Positions 36,346-44,922 of a stretch of 64,000 nucleotides of DNA are shown in pieces. The position numbers and the translations under genes are program-made. Each line of letters begins with the position of its first letter. Within the stretch, counting starts at the first letter, position 1. The notes below the pieces were generated by a model that was given only the letters and a program-made list of their open reading frames with translations, was not told where the DNA came from and searched no databases. The stretch comes from Gammaproteobacteria bacterium (GTDB lineage Bacteria; Pseudomonadota; Gammaproteobacteria; Pseudomonadales; Porticoccaceae): contig JAGPUW010000010.1 in assembly GCA_018069465.1 (NCBI GenBank), positions 94,013 through 158,012 of the forward strand, given 5' to 3'.

Positions 36346-37431
36346 GTGCAGCTAAATACATTGAAATACAGTCATTTTCTGATGGCTGCCTGGTTTGTGG
36401 CGACGCTCACTGCCTGTGGTTTCGAGCGAGCTGGCAGTAGCCGTGAGCTGGCGCAGCGGGTGAGGCCGGCAAAGTTGATTACTGTTGGGCAGGGGGGTGA
36501 GCCAGAGTCGCTAAATTTTCCGGCGGTTGTGCAATCCTCTCAGCAGACGGAGATGAGCTTTGAAGTGGGGGGCATGCTTAATGAATTGTTTGCCGTAGAG
36601 GGCAGCAGAGTACAAAAGGGAGAGGTTCTCGCTAAGCTGGATCAGCGCGATTTGCAGGCAAAGCAAAGCTCAGCACAGGCGCAATTCAAGCATGCCAACA
36701 CCGAATATCAGCGCGCATTGCGCCTGATTAAAGCCAAGGCCATATCGCGCAGTATTCTTGAGCAACGAGAATATCAATACGATGTCAGCAAGTTGCAGCT
36801 GAAAACAGCAAGAAAAGCGCTGCAGGACTCGATATTACGCGCCCCTTTTTCTGGAGCTATATCCCGGGTTTCTGTGGAGGCGCGAGAGGTTGTACGCGCA
36901 GGTGAACCGGCAATAACGATTCTGGGACAAGGCCAGCTAGAGGCGAAGCTCAATCTGCCATCACAAATTATGGCAAACGCAGGCGATAGCGGTAAGCCCC
37001 AGCTCGAAGGTTATTTAGTGCTCGACGTTGCGCCGCAGAAGCGTATCCCCGCCACTTTTAAGAGCGTTTCCCTCGAAGCGGATACGGCCTCACAAACCTA
37101 CGAGGTCACCTTCACTTTTGCCGAGCCGGATGGCTTGATGATTTTACCCGGTATGAATGGTGTGGTCTGGCTGAGAGCGCCGCAAAGCGAAGTAGAGACC
37201 CTAGCCGGGCTGAGTATTCCCCTGGCGTCGATTGCCACTGATGGCGAACAGCACTATGTGTGGGTGGTCAACAGTCGTTCGATGCGACTGTCGAGAAGAA
37301 ATATTGTACTTGAAGAGGGTGTTGGCGCCAGGCTCAACGTCATTACCGGTCTGGAAGTTCAAGAGATCATTGTTGCCGCGGGTATTTCTTATCTATCAGA
37401 GGGCATGAAAATTCGCCCCTGGTCGAACTGA
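36346..37431 (+). CDS. RND efflux periplasmic adaptor lipoprotein
   Basis: Membrane fusion protein linking an RND pump to an outer membrane channel. It has 361 residues. The N-terminal signal ends at a lipobox (LTACGF), so it is a lipoprotein. The lipoyl half-motifs are in FEVGGMLNELFAVEGSRVQKGEVLAKLDQRDL and ILRAPFSGAISRVSVEAREVVRAGEPAI, with an alpha-hairpin between. The start is GTG with AAAGGA a few bases upstream. It is first in a three-gene operon with pump and channel. Substrate cannot be told. The operon is more A/T-rich than its surroundings. Confidence 0.93.
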   Translation: MQLNTLKYSHFLMAAWFVATLTACGFERAGSSRELAQRVRPAKLITVGQGGEPESLNFPAVVQSSQQTEMSFEVGGMLNELFAVEGSRVQKGEVLAKLDQRDLQAKQSSAQAQFKHANTEYQRALRLIKAKAISRSILEQREYQYDVSKLQLKTARKALQDSILRAPFSGAISRVSVEAREVVRAGEPAITILGQGQLEAKLNLPSQIMANAGDSGKPQLEGYLVLDVAPQKRIPATFKSVSLEADTASQTYEVTFTFAEPDGLMILPGMNGVVWLRAPQSEVETLAGLSIPLASIATDGEQHYVWVVNSRSMRLSRRNIVLEEGVGARLNVITGLEVQEIIVAAGISYLSEGMKIRPWSN

Positions 37432-37455
37432 CCACAGGCGGCATAGGGTAATTCG

Positions 37456-40400
37456 ATGGGACTGATTGAGCTCTCAATAAACAACCGCCTGTCGATTGTT
37501 ATTAGCACTGCCCTGATATTATTTGCGGGTTGGTATGCCTTTCAAAACATGCCGCGATTTGAAGACCCTGAATTTATTATTCGCAGCGCAAAAATATTTA
37601 CTCAATACCCCGGCGGTAGTCCGGTTGAGGTGGCGAGAGAAGTTTCTGAGCCTCTGGAAACGGCTTTACAGCAGTTGCATGAAATAAAAACAATACGTGC
37701 AAAATCATCTGCTGGCATATCTGAAATCACCCTGGAAGTAAAATTCGAGTTTACAAAAACAAGGGCGGAATTAGAGAGTTTTTGGGCCAAGCTGCGCAAT
37801 AAACTTCGCGATGCAGAGCACACACTGCCCCAGGAAGCATTAACGCCGGTAGTCAAAGATGATTTTGGCGAGATTTATGGCCTGTCGTATTTTATTAGTG
37901 GGGATGATTATAGCCCGACGGAATTACGTGCCTATGCGAGGCAGCTTCAGAAAGAATTATTACAGGTAAAAAATGTCGCCAGAGTGCAATTGTTGGGCGA
38001 GCAGGACGAGGCAATTTTCGTAGAAATTCCTGCAGAAAAAAGAGCCGTACTCGGTGTTACTCTACAAAAACTCTACGATATTTTGGCCCAGCAAAACTCG
38101 GTGGTTGAGGCGGGTAGCGTTGTTATTGGCGATCAGCGTTTGGTTATCGATCCCTCGGGAGCAATCGATTCAGTCGATGCGATAAAAAATCTTTTAGTAT
38201 CAACCGCAGGTGATGGAAAAATAATCTACCTGAAAGATATTGCGAATATTTATCGCGACTATAAAACGCCGGCGCATAAAATTATTCGCTACCAGGGTAA
38301 ACAGGCTATTGCCCTGGGCGTTGCCGCAGAAGTCGGTGAAAATATTGTCGTTATTGGTGAGGCCGTCAATCAAAAACTCGCCTCATCACTGAGTCGTCGA
38401 CCACTGGGAATGGACGTCTCTGAATACTATCATCAAGGCAAAGTGGTGGAGGCATCGGTCCAGCGTTTTTTTCTGAATGTGGCTGCGGCCCTAACGATCG
38501 TTTTGCTTTCCTTGCTAGTTTTTATGGGTCGTTACCCAGCACTGATTATGAGCATTGTTTTACTGTTAACGGTGGCGGCAACTTTTGCCACTATGCAGTT
38601 GCTCGGTATCCCGATACATCGCGTGTCATTGGGCGCCTTAATTCTAGCTTTGGGCATGATGGTAGATAATGCGGTAGTGGTCGTCGAGGCAATATTTACC
38701 GGTTTAATAGAAGGTATCGACGAGGAAAAAAGCAAGCTTAGTATCGTCAGAGATGTTGTTGTTGAGGCCCGGTGGCCATTGTTGGCGGCCACCCTGGTGG
38801 GCGTTATTGCGTTTGCACCGATAGGTTTTGCACCCGGCCAGACGGCAGAATACGCCGGAGATTTATTTTGGGTGGTGACGATCTCTTTGTTATTTAGCTG
38901 GTTATTTGCTGTCACGATAACCCCTCTGGCCTGTTATTACCTGTTTCCCAATGGCGTTATTTTGGGTAAGAAGCAACGTAAAAGCGTTATTTTATCGACC
39001 TATAAACAGCTTGTGTGTTGGGTTCTTGCGCGCCGCTGGAAGGTCGTCGCGTTTGTGAGTTTATTATTTTTCTTGTCAGTTTTTAGTCTGCAATTTATTA
39101 GCAAAGGATTTTTTCCACAATCAACCACGCCGCAAATGGTAGTGGATTACTGGTTGCCAGAAGGCACAAGAATTGAACGCACACAGCAGGATATGCTTGA
39201 AATAGAAGCTTTTGTGCTTGGCCTCGAAGGTGTTAATGCGGTGCAAACAATAATTGGAGGAGGGGGCGTTCGCTATATGCTGACGTATACACCGCAATCC
39301 AGCAATAGCGCATACGGGCAATTATTGGTGAGAGTCGATGATTACCGCACTATTGATCGCATGTTGGACGAGGTGCGAGAGTTTATCGAGGAGCAATTTC
39401 CAGAGGGGCAAGCCAATACCTCGCGCTTTGTGATAGGGCCTGGCGGAAGAGCTAAAGTTGAGGCTAAATTCAGTGGCCCCGATCCCAGAGTTCTACGCCG
39501 TTTGGCGAATGAGGCGAAGGCTATTATCTTAGCGGATGGCGGCGCACTGTCTATAAAGGATGACTGGGGTCCGCCGGTTAGTGTGGTTGAACCCGTTTAT
39601 TCTGAAATTCGTGGTCGCCGCGCTGGCGTTTCAAGAAAAGACCTGGCTGAGGCACTAGCCAATTATTATTCTGGGCGCTGGGTTGGCGAATATAGGGAGG
39701 GTGCCGACTTAATTGCGATAATTTCTCGAATGCCCGAAAGTAAAACAGCAAGTATTAATGATATTAAAAATATCCAGGTATTAAGTGCCGTGAGTGGAAA
39801 AATGGTACCTATTGCACAGGTCACCGATGGTTTTCGAACGATTTGGCGCGATGGAAATATTCGTAGTGAAGACAGAATGTTTACTATGAAAGTCCAGGCT
39901 GAGCCTTATTCCGGTCAGCTGGCTTCTATGTTGTTGCAGCGTATTTCAAAAAAGATTGAGAAAATAGATCTGCCTAATGGTTATCAATTTGCATGGGGTG
40001 GAGAAGCCGATATTTCGCGACAGGCGAACAGGGAGTTAATGTCAACAATTCCCCTGGCTTTGTTAGCCATGGTTTTGGTTGTGGTATTTCTTTTTGGTAA
40101 GTTGCGCCAGCCATTGATAGTTTGGTTAGTCGTGCCTTTAGGTGTTAGTGGTGTGGTGTTTGGTTTGTTGGTCACCGGCGTTGCTCTCGAATATATTGGC
40201 ATGATTGGTTTTATTTCTCTATCGGGCTTACTGATTCAAAATGCCATTATTTTAGTCGATAGAATTGATATTGAAATTGCTCGAGGCAAACCCCGGCTCG
40301 ATGCCATCGTGGACTCGGCGGTGAGTCGTTTTCGGCCAGTGGTATTGGGTTCGCTAACGACAGCTTTGTCCGTAATACCCTTGTTTTTTGATGTGTTTTT

Positions 40401-40530
40401 TCAATCAATGGCGGTGGTTATCTTTTTTGGCTTAAGCTTTGGCACGGTGCTGACATTGTTCGTTGTGCCGGCACTGTATACGGTATTTATGAAAGTGAGT
40501 TTGAAAGAGGTTGGTAATGCGCGGCATTAA
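37456..40530 (+). CDS. RND multidrug efflux permease (AcrB/HAE1-like)
   Basis: Proton-driven inner membrane pump, 1024 residues, with 12 expected membrane helices and two large periplasmic loops. It begins MGLIELSINNRLSIVIST. TM4 has LILALGMMVDNAVVVVEAI, so the AcrB Asp407/Asp408 pair is Asp404/Asn405 here. TM10 has SGLLIQNAIILVD, placing Gln928 where AcrB has Lys940. Two of three proton-relay residues are thus replaced. The C-terminus VVIFFGLSFGTVLTLFVVPALYTVF is typical. It starts 24 bases after the adaptor and overlaps the channel gene by 14 bases. It still looks intact. Confidence 0.93.
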   Translation: MGLIELSINNRLSIVISTALILFAGWYAFQNMPRFEDPEFIIRSAKIFTQYPGGSPVEVAREVSEPLETALQQLHEIKTIRAKSSAGISEITLEVKFEFTKTRAELESFWAKLRNKLRDAEHTLPQEALTPVVKDDFGEIYGLSYFISGDDYSPTELRAYARQLQKELLQVKNVARVQLLGEQDEAIFVEIPAEKRAVLGVTLQKLYDILAQQNSVVEAGSVVIGDQRLVIDPSGAIDSVDAIKNLLVSTAGDGKIIYLKDIANIYRDYKTPAHKIIRYQGKQAIALGVAAEVGENIVVIGEAVNQKLASSLSRRPLGMDVSEYYHQGKVVEASVQRFFLNVAAALTIVLLSLLVFMGRYPALIMSIVLLLTVAATFATMQLLGIPIHRVSLGALILALGMMVDNAVVVVEAIFTGLIEGIDEEKSKLSIVRDVVVEARWPLLAATLVGVIAFAPIGFAPGQTAEYAGDLFWVVTISLLFSWLFAVTITPLACYYLFPNGVILGKKQRKSVILSTYKQLVCWVLARRWKVVAFVSLLFFLSVFSLQFISKGFFPQSTTPQMVVDYWLPEGTRIERTQQDMLEIEAFVLGLEGVNAVQTIIGGGGVRYMLTYTPQSSNSAYGQLLVRVDDYRTIDRMLDEVREFIEEQFPEGQANTSRFVIGPGGRAKVEAKFSGPDPRVLRRLANEAKAIILADGGALSIKDDWGPPVSVVEPVYSEIRGRRAGVSRKDLAEALANYYSGRWVGEYREGADLIAIISRMPESKTASINDIKNIQVLSAVSGKMVPIAQVTDGFRTIWRDGNIRSEDRMFTMKVQAEPYSGQLASMLLQRISKKIEKIDLPNGYQFAWGGEADISRQANRELMSTIPLALLAMVLVVVFLFGKLRQPLIVWLVVPLGVSGVVFGLLVTGVALEYIGMIGFISLSGLLIQNAIILVDRIDIEIARGKPRLDAIVDSAVSRFRPVVLGSLTTALSVIPLFFDVFFQSMAVVIFFGLSFGTVLTLFVVPALYTVFMKVSLKEVGNARH

Positions 40531-41899
40531 ATTAATAGCTCTGGTGATGACTGCCTCGGCCTGTCTTTCCTGTGGCAATATGTCAAAGCATGAGCAGAGT
40601 CGGCGTGCGATTGGAGAGGCGCTTAAAACACCGAAAGTCTGGCAAGATATTGAAACTGAGACGGCTGCGACGCCAGAAAATTGGCTAGAGGGATTTAATG
40701 ACCCCATCTTATTTGCCTTGATCGAGGAGGCTAAGTCAAAAAATATTGACCTGAAAATATCGGCAAAAAATATAGAAAAAGCCTGGCTTTTGGCAGCGGG
40801 CGCGGGGGTTGATCTCAAGCCTAAGGTCGATATTGCCGTCGGTAAAACGCAATATGGTGTTTCTATTGACAGCTACAATAAGAGCTTTGGTTATATTGAT
40901 ACGGGTATGTCAATGCAATTAGAGCTAGATGTGTGGGGGCGAATTCGCGAAGGGGCGGAAGCGGCAAAAATGAATGCCCAGGTAGCAGAAGCAGACTATG
41001 CCTTTGCGCAACAATCTTTAAGTGCCACCATCGCTAAAACGTATTTAAAAATAATCGAAGCCAAACAGCAGATGGTTATTAGCCATAAAAACAGGGCAAA
41101 TCTTGAAGAGACCTTGCGGATTACCCGCGTTAAATATGAAAACGGCTTATCTTCAGTGCAGGATGTCGCACTCAATAGTGCAAACCTTGCGGCGGTTGAC
41201 GATCAGCTACTGAGCCTTAAAGGTGCCGAGCGCGATTCGGTAAGGGCTCTGGAGTTACTACTAGGCCGCTATCCTGGAGCATCAATAGCCGTGGCCTCGG
41301 TGCTACCCACTTTACCGGCCCCTCCGGTGGCAGGTCTTCCCTCTGAGCTGTTGGAGCGCCGGCCCGATATTATCGCCGCCGAAAGGTCCGTTGTCGCCGC
41401 ATTTCATCGCAGTGCTGAAGCTAAGGCGGCATTTTTACCAAGAGTTGTATTGAGCGATAGAATTGCGTCGGGCAGTGAGCATCTCTCGGGTTTGTTTGAT
41501 CCTGGGCTTTATGTCTGGAAGCTGGCCGGTACTCTCCTGATCCCGATTTTTGATGGTGGACGACGAAAAATCAATAGCCAGCTTGCAACTGTAGAGCAGG
41601 AGCAGGCCACCTTAAATTACACGAGAGTTGCCTTAGACGCTTTTTTTGAAGTGGAAAATAATTTATACCATGGCAAGGTATTGGCTGACAGGGAGGTAAT
41701 GCTCGGTGAGGTGAGCCACCAGAGCGCCATAGCCCATCAGATATCAGAAATTCGCTACATAGAAGGCGAAGTAGAGCTGCTCGATATGCTAGCCATACAG
41801 CGCGAAGCTATTTCTGCAGAGAGTACCTTGCTGGGTGTTAAGCGCGCCCGCCTGGATCAGCAAATTGATTTATATTTGTCGCTAGGTGGCAATTGGTAG
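40517..41899 (+). CDS. RND outer membrane efflux lipoprotein (TolC/NodT family)
   Basis: Outer membrane channel protein for the RND pump, about 460 residues. A lipoprotein signal ends at CLSCGN. Two OEP repeats are visible; the first includes LELDVWGRIREGAEAAKMN and the second ELLERRPDIIAAERSVVAAF, which are family hallmarks. The ATG at 40517, with AGAGG six bases before it, is chosen over a TTG two codons earlier. It overlaps the permease by 14 bases, which indicates coupled translation. Confidence 0.93.
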   Translation: MRGIKLIALVMTASACLSCGNMSKHEQSRRAIGEALKTPKVWQDIETETAATPENWLEGFNDPILFALIEEAKSKNIDLKISAKNIEKAWLLAAGAGVDLKPKVDIAVGKTQYGVSIDSYNKSFGYIDTGMSMQLELDVWGRIREGAEAAKMNAQVAEADYAFAQQSLSATIAKTYLKIIEAKQQMVISHKNRANLEETLRITRVKYENGLSSVQDVALNSANLAAVDDQLLSLKGAERDSVRALELLLGRYPGASIAVASVLPTLPAPPVAGLPSELLERRPDIIAAERSVVAAFHRSAEAKAAFLPRVVLSDRIASGSEHLSGLFDPGLYVWKLAGTLLIPIFDGGRRKINSQLATVEQEQATLNYTRVALDAFFEVENNLYHGKVLADREVMLGEVSHQSAIAHQISEIRYIEGEVELLDMLAIQREAISAESTLLGVKRARLDQQIDLYLSLGGNW

Positions 41900-41924
41900 G
41901 GATGGCTCCCTCCCTTGCTATCTC

Positions 41925-41942
41925 CGCTAAAGAGTTTTAGCG
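41925..41942 (+). other. Hairpin after the efflux operon
   Basis: CGCTAAA (41925-41931) pairs perfectly with TTTAGCG (41936-41942) around a four-base loop, 25 bases after the operon stop. No T-run follows, so it may be an mRNA 3' stabilising hairpin or a weak terminator. Confidence 0.45.
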
Positions 41943-42078
41943 AACCGTGAGTTAAGGCCGTGGCTGAACGGCTGTCTTGTTGCTGAACTCTTTGCAGAAG
42001 ATGAACTGTCAAACTGTAACAAACTGGTTATACAGCCTGCTTATGCTGAGAGACTCATTTTAAGTAAGCAGGTTTATC

Positions 42079-43074
42079 ATGCATAAATTAAGCAGAAATA
42101 TTCTTTCGGCCGCCATTCTGGCAGGTCTGACTAGCCAGGTGGCAGCCCTTAATATCGTGCTGACCAATGACGATGGCTTCGAGACACCCAATATTCAAAT
42201 CCTGTACAGCGCGCTGGTGGCGGCGGGTCACGACGTTATTCTCTCCGCACCCTTTTCAGGGCAGAGTGGTACCTCTGGGCAAATCGCCTTTTTGCGGCCC
42301 ATTGGGCCAAGTAGTGAGCCTTCTGAAGCGGGCCTTTTGCCAGCCGGTTCTTATGGCATTGGCGAAACAACAATTGCCACGCAACAGTATTATGTGAATG
42401 GTTCGCCAACGGCTGCGGCGCTTTATGGCATGGATGTAAAGGCGCAGGATATTTGGGGCGCTCGCCCCGACCTGCTGATCTCAGGCCCCAATGAGGGCAA
42501 CAACCTGGGTGTTATTACGCCACACTCGGGCACGGTGGGCGCAACGGTTACTGCCTTGAACAAAGGTATCCCAGCCGTAGCCGTGAGTGCGAAGTCGGGT
42601 GATCCAGAGCAGGCAGAGGTGGTCGCCGATTTGGTGGTGAAATTGGTAGATGCCCTCGACGGCCCCAGGGGAGTGAAACTACCGCAGAGCATTGGCTTGA
42701 ATGTCAATATGCCGGCGATAGATGTCGCCACGCAATCGGCAGATGACTTCACCTTTACATTCACTCGCATCGGCACGTCGTCAACCATGGGCCTGCAGTT
42801 TTATGAAGCCCTGGGTGAAAGCCCCGTCGCGGTTGGTTTTGGCATCCCCCCTGAAACCACTCTGCCGGGTGTTTCGGTAGAAATTCCGGCTACCCTGGCA
42901 GGTTACCCAGAGGATGATTCGCGTCACAGCGAGAGCAATGTACTGGGGCCAAAGACAGTAACGGTGAGTGTGATTCAGGGTACTTACGCTGCCGACAGAC
43001 CAACAGAAAATAAAGTGAAAGCCAAATTGATGAGACTTTTTCACGGCCATCGTGAATATGGCATTGAGCGATAG
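42079..43074 (+). CDS. Secreted SurE-like 5'/3'-nucleotidase
   Basis: SurE family phosphatase, 331 residues, with an N-terminal signal peptide (MHKLSRNILSAAILAG, cleavage near VAA). The metal-binding start NIVLTNDDGFETPNI follows immediately. The second site is in LLISGPNEGNNLGVITPHSGTVGAT. Ordinary SurE is cytosolic and about 250 residues, so this is an exported, longer relative probably acting in the periplasm on nucleotides or polyphosphate. It stands alone after the RND operon. Confidence 0.85.
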   Translation: MHKLSRNILSAAILAGLTSQVAALNIVLTNDDGFETPNIQILYSALVAAGHDVILSAPFSGQSGTSGQIAFLRPIGPSSEPSEAGLLPAGSYGIGETTIATQQYYVNGSPTAAALYGMDVKAQDIWGARPDLLISGPNEGNNLGVITPHSGTVGATVTALNKGIPAVAVSAKSGDPEQAEVVADLVVKLVDALDGPRGVKLPQSIGLNVNMPAIDVATQSADDFTFTFTRIGTSSTMGLQFYEALGESPVAVGFGIPPETTLPGVSVEIPATLAGYPEDDSRHSESNVLGPKTVTVSVIQGTYAADRPTENKVKAKLMRLFHGHREYGIER

Positions 43075-43200
43075 GCCCGGATCGTTTTTGGGTCTGGTTC
43101 TGGTATCTAGCTCGGGCGACAGCAGGCGTTGCCTGAAGCTGTCACCCCAGTGTGCTCTGGTGTCGAGTGTCAATTTAAGCCAGGCATTTACTATGGAGAA

Positions 43201-43656
43201 TCAACCGAGGGAACGGTAAATTCGAGTAATAATTTGCTCGGCGACGATGATGGCTACTACCGCGATGATAAAAGCGACAAGGCCGTGGATGGGGCCGGTG
43301 AATAATACGCTGTTGCCAAAAGCGAAATTAATCGCCTGCAGTATCACCAGTTTTGAAACAAAGAGGATGGCCCAGGTTGACAGCCCCCTCCCCAGCTTAT
43401 GCTTTAAACCCTCTTTCCCCTGAAAAAACGAGGCAACCTTGTGCTCGATAACGAGGGTGATTTGTAATAAAAGCTGCAGCAGTATGGCGGCGAGCAGGGA
43501 GATGCTAAAAGATTCAATATAGACGTGCTCCCAGTACTGATTGAAGAGGTTGAGTACGGTGAGATCGACCAACACGGCGAGTATGTACTTTATAAATAAT
43601 CGTTGGCGATTGATGAGAAAACCGGTGTTTTCTAGCGCCTGGGTGTTGTTAGTCAT
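43201..43656 (-). CDS. Hypothetical inner membrane protein
   Basis: About 151 residues with four hydrophobic segments (YILAVLVDLTVLNLF; SFSISLLAAILLQLLLQITLV; GLSTWAILFVSKLVIL; LVAFIIAVVAIIVAEQIITRI). Charged loops contain KVASFFQGKEGLKHKLG. The ATG at 43656 has AAGGA seven bases upstream and is preferred over one at 43707. The layout resembles small uncharacterised integral membrane proteins of marine Gammaproteobacteria, but I do not recognise a named family. It is convergent with the SurE gene. Confidence 0.7.
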   Translation of the reverse strand: MTNNTQALENTGFLINRQRLFIKYILAVLVDLTVLNLFNQYWEHVYIESFSISLLAAILLQLLLQITLVIEHKVASFFQGKEGLKHKLGRGLSTWAILFVSKLVILQAINFAFGNSVLFTGPIHGLVAFIIAVVAIIVAEQIITRIYRSLG

Positions 43657-43918
43657 TGAGTTATCCTTGCTCAAAGTTGATGTGGCGGGGTTAAGTCTTC
43701 GATTCAAATATGAAGTGCATAACTTGATGGCTAAAGGCCGACAGGTGTGTACGTTGGCGCACTGCCCTTCTTACACAGCTCGATCATATTCATGGGAAGT
43801 GCCGTTTACCGAGGGCGGCGTTGGTACCCGTACGAGTCTGTGTATTCTATCCGCTCTTAGTACTTTGGAGCCAGCTTGCCGCTACGGGGAGTCCCCACGC
43901 TTTTAGCAGCGCACACCT
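43657..43918. other. Intergenic stretch, no gene seen
   Basis: This 260-base stretch, upstream of the membrane protein and downstream of the decayed gene, holds only unconvincing short frames. It probably contains the promoter of the membrane protein. Confidence 0.4.
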
Positions 43919-44490
43919 TTAACGGGAGGCCGCTGGGCCGGTCAGTGCATTGGCAGATAGTTTGACGTTCACTATTTTACCAGAGGTTTTTATAGCGGCT
44001 GAATTTGTATCTGCAACACGAGTGCGCGGCGTTGGCCATCGGTCATAGCCCATAGCCCAGGCCATAAATAACGGCGCTTCAAACAGCGGAATTTGTGGTG
44101 TGCCCACGCTACTGTCGGCTTTATAGTGTCGCTGCAGGCCTGGCTAAGTTCTCCGCAGAGAGGGTGGTATTCATAGGTACTGCGATCGACAAAGCCATTA
44201 GAATTGAAGACATGGCCGTCAATTTTGTACGCGGTGGTGTCGTTCCGGCGACCACATATACTCAGCCCGGGTTTATAGGTGTCAAAGCTATCTGTGCTCA
44301 CTTTAATTTGAGTTTGCTTTCAGGCGTCGGCTTTTTTGGTGGCGTAGTTGGTCGCGTCTGTGACGGCGCAAAAGCCGTTCAATCCGGATGGCGAGTCTGT
44401 AATGATGTCAATGTGCTTGTCGTTAACCATAAAATGACAATTGTCATTGTTATCGCGCTTATCGGTTAAAATTTTTGCAAAACATTTTTT
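43919..44490 (-). pseudogene. Decayed gene for a possible secreted or cysteine-containing protein
   Basis: On the minus strand, coding-like sequence runs from about 44490 to 43919 but is broken. The first part contains VNDKHIDIITDSPSGLNGF and CAVTDATNYATKKADA, then a TGA at about 44323. It resumes in the same frame with STDSFDTYKPGLSICGRRND and YHPLCGELSQACSDTIK, then needs a frame change near 44120. The other frame continues SSVGTPQIPLFEAPLFMAWA to a normal-looking end LTGPAASR. No start codon was found. Joined, it would give about 180 residues with four cysteines. I do not recognise the family. Sequencing error could mimic the breaks. Confidence 0.45.
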
Positions 44491-44922
44491 TTCGATCGTC
44501 GGTTTCTTGAAAGATGGTGGCTAATAGTCAGAGGATGTGGCGATGTGCTGTTGCAAGCAGGCGAAAAAAGCAAAAGCTCCCCATTTGCTGTTACTTTATG
44601 TGCGACAAAATGCCGCAGTTATTGTTTTAATTATTAATAATAAAAAGGGTGTGTCAAATTGTCGCATATAGATTTATCTTAGAATAAATGAATCTATATT
44701 GATACCGGTTGGTATACCTGTAACCTACTGTTATACGGTAATTTAATTTAAATTAATAAATGATTATTTAGAGTGGTGTTTCTACAAGGTAGTTATTTGT
44801 CACTTCGTGTATCGTGCTTGTCGCTTTTAGAATATTGATGTTTTTTATATCTCGTATAGAGTTTGTCTCTAGCGTTAGTTGTTACAACTTAATGCTTTTA
44901 ACCTTTATTTCAGGGGACAGAT
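44491..44922 (+). promoter_or_regulatory. A/T-rich control region upstream of the P450 operon
   Basis: This 430-base gap is strongly A/T-rich and has no gene. It contains separated inverted half-sites TGCGACAA and TTGTCGCA (44601-44608 and 44659-44666), an ATACC-GGTT-GGTAT palindrome (44702-44715) and an A/T-only 14-bp palindrome (44743-44756). It is the expected place for regulated transcription of the P450 operon. Confidence 0.5.
44702..44715. promoter_or_regulatory. TetR-like operator candidate
   Basis: ATACC-GGTT-GGTAT is a perfect 5-bp inverted repeat with a four-base centre, resembling operators of TetR-family repressors. It lies about 210 bases upstream of the P450 start. No regulator gene is adjacent. 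Confidence 0.35.
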
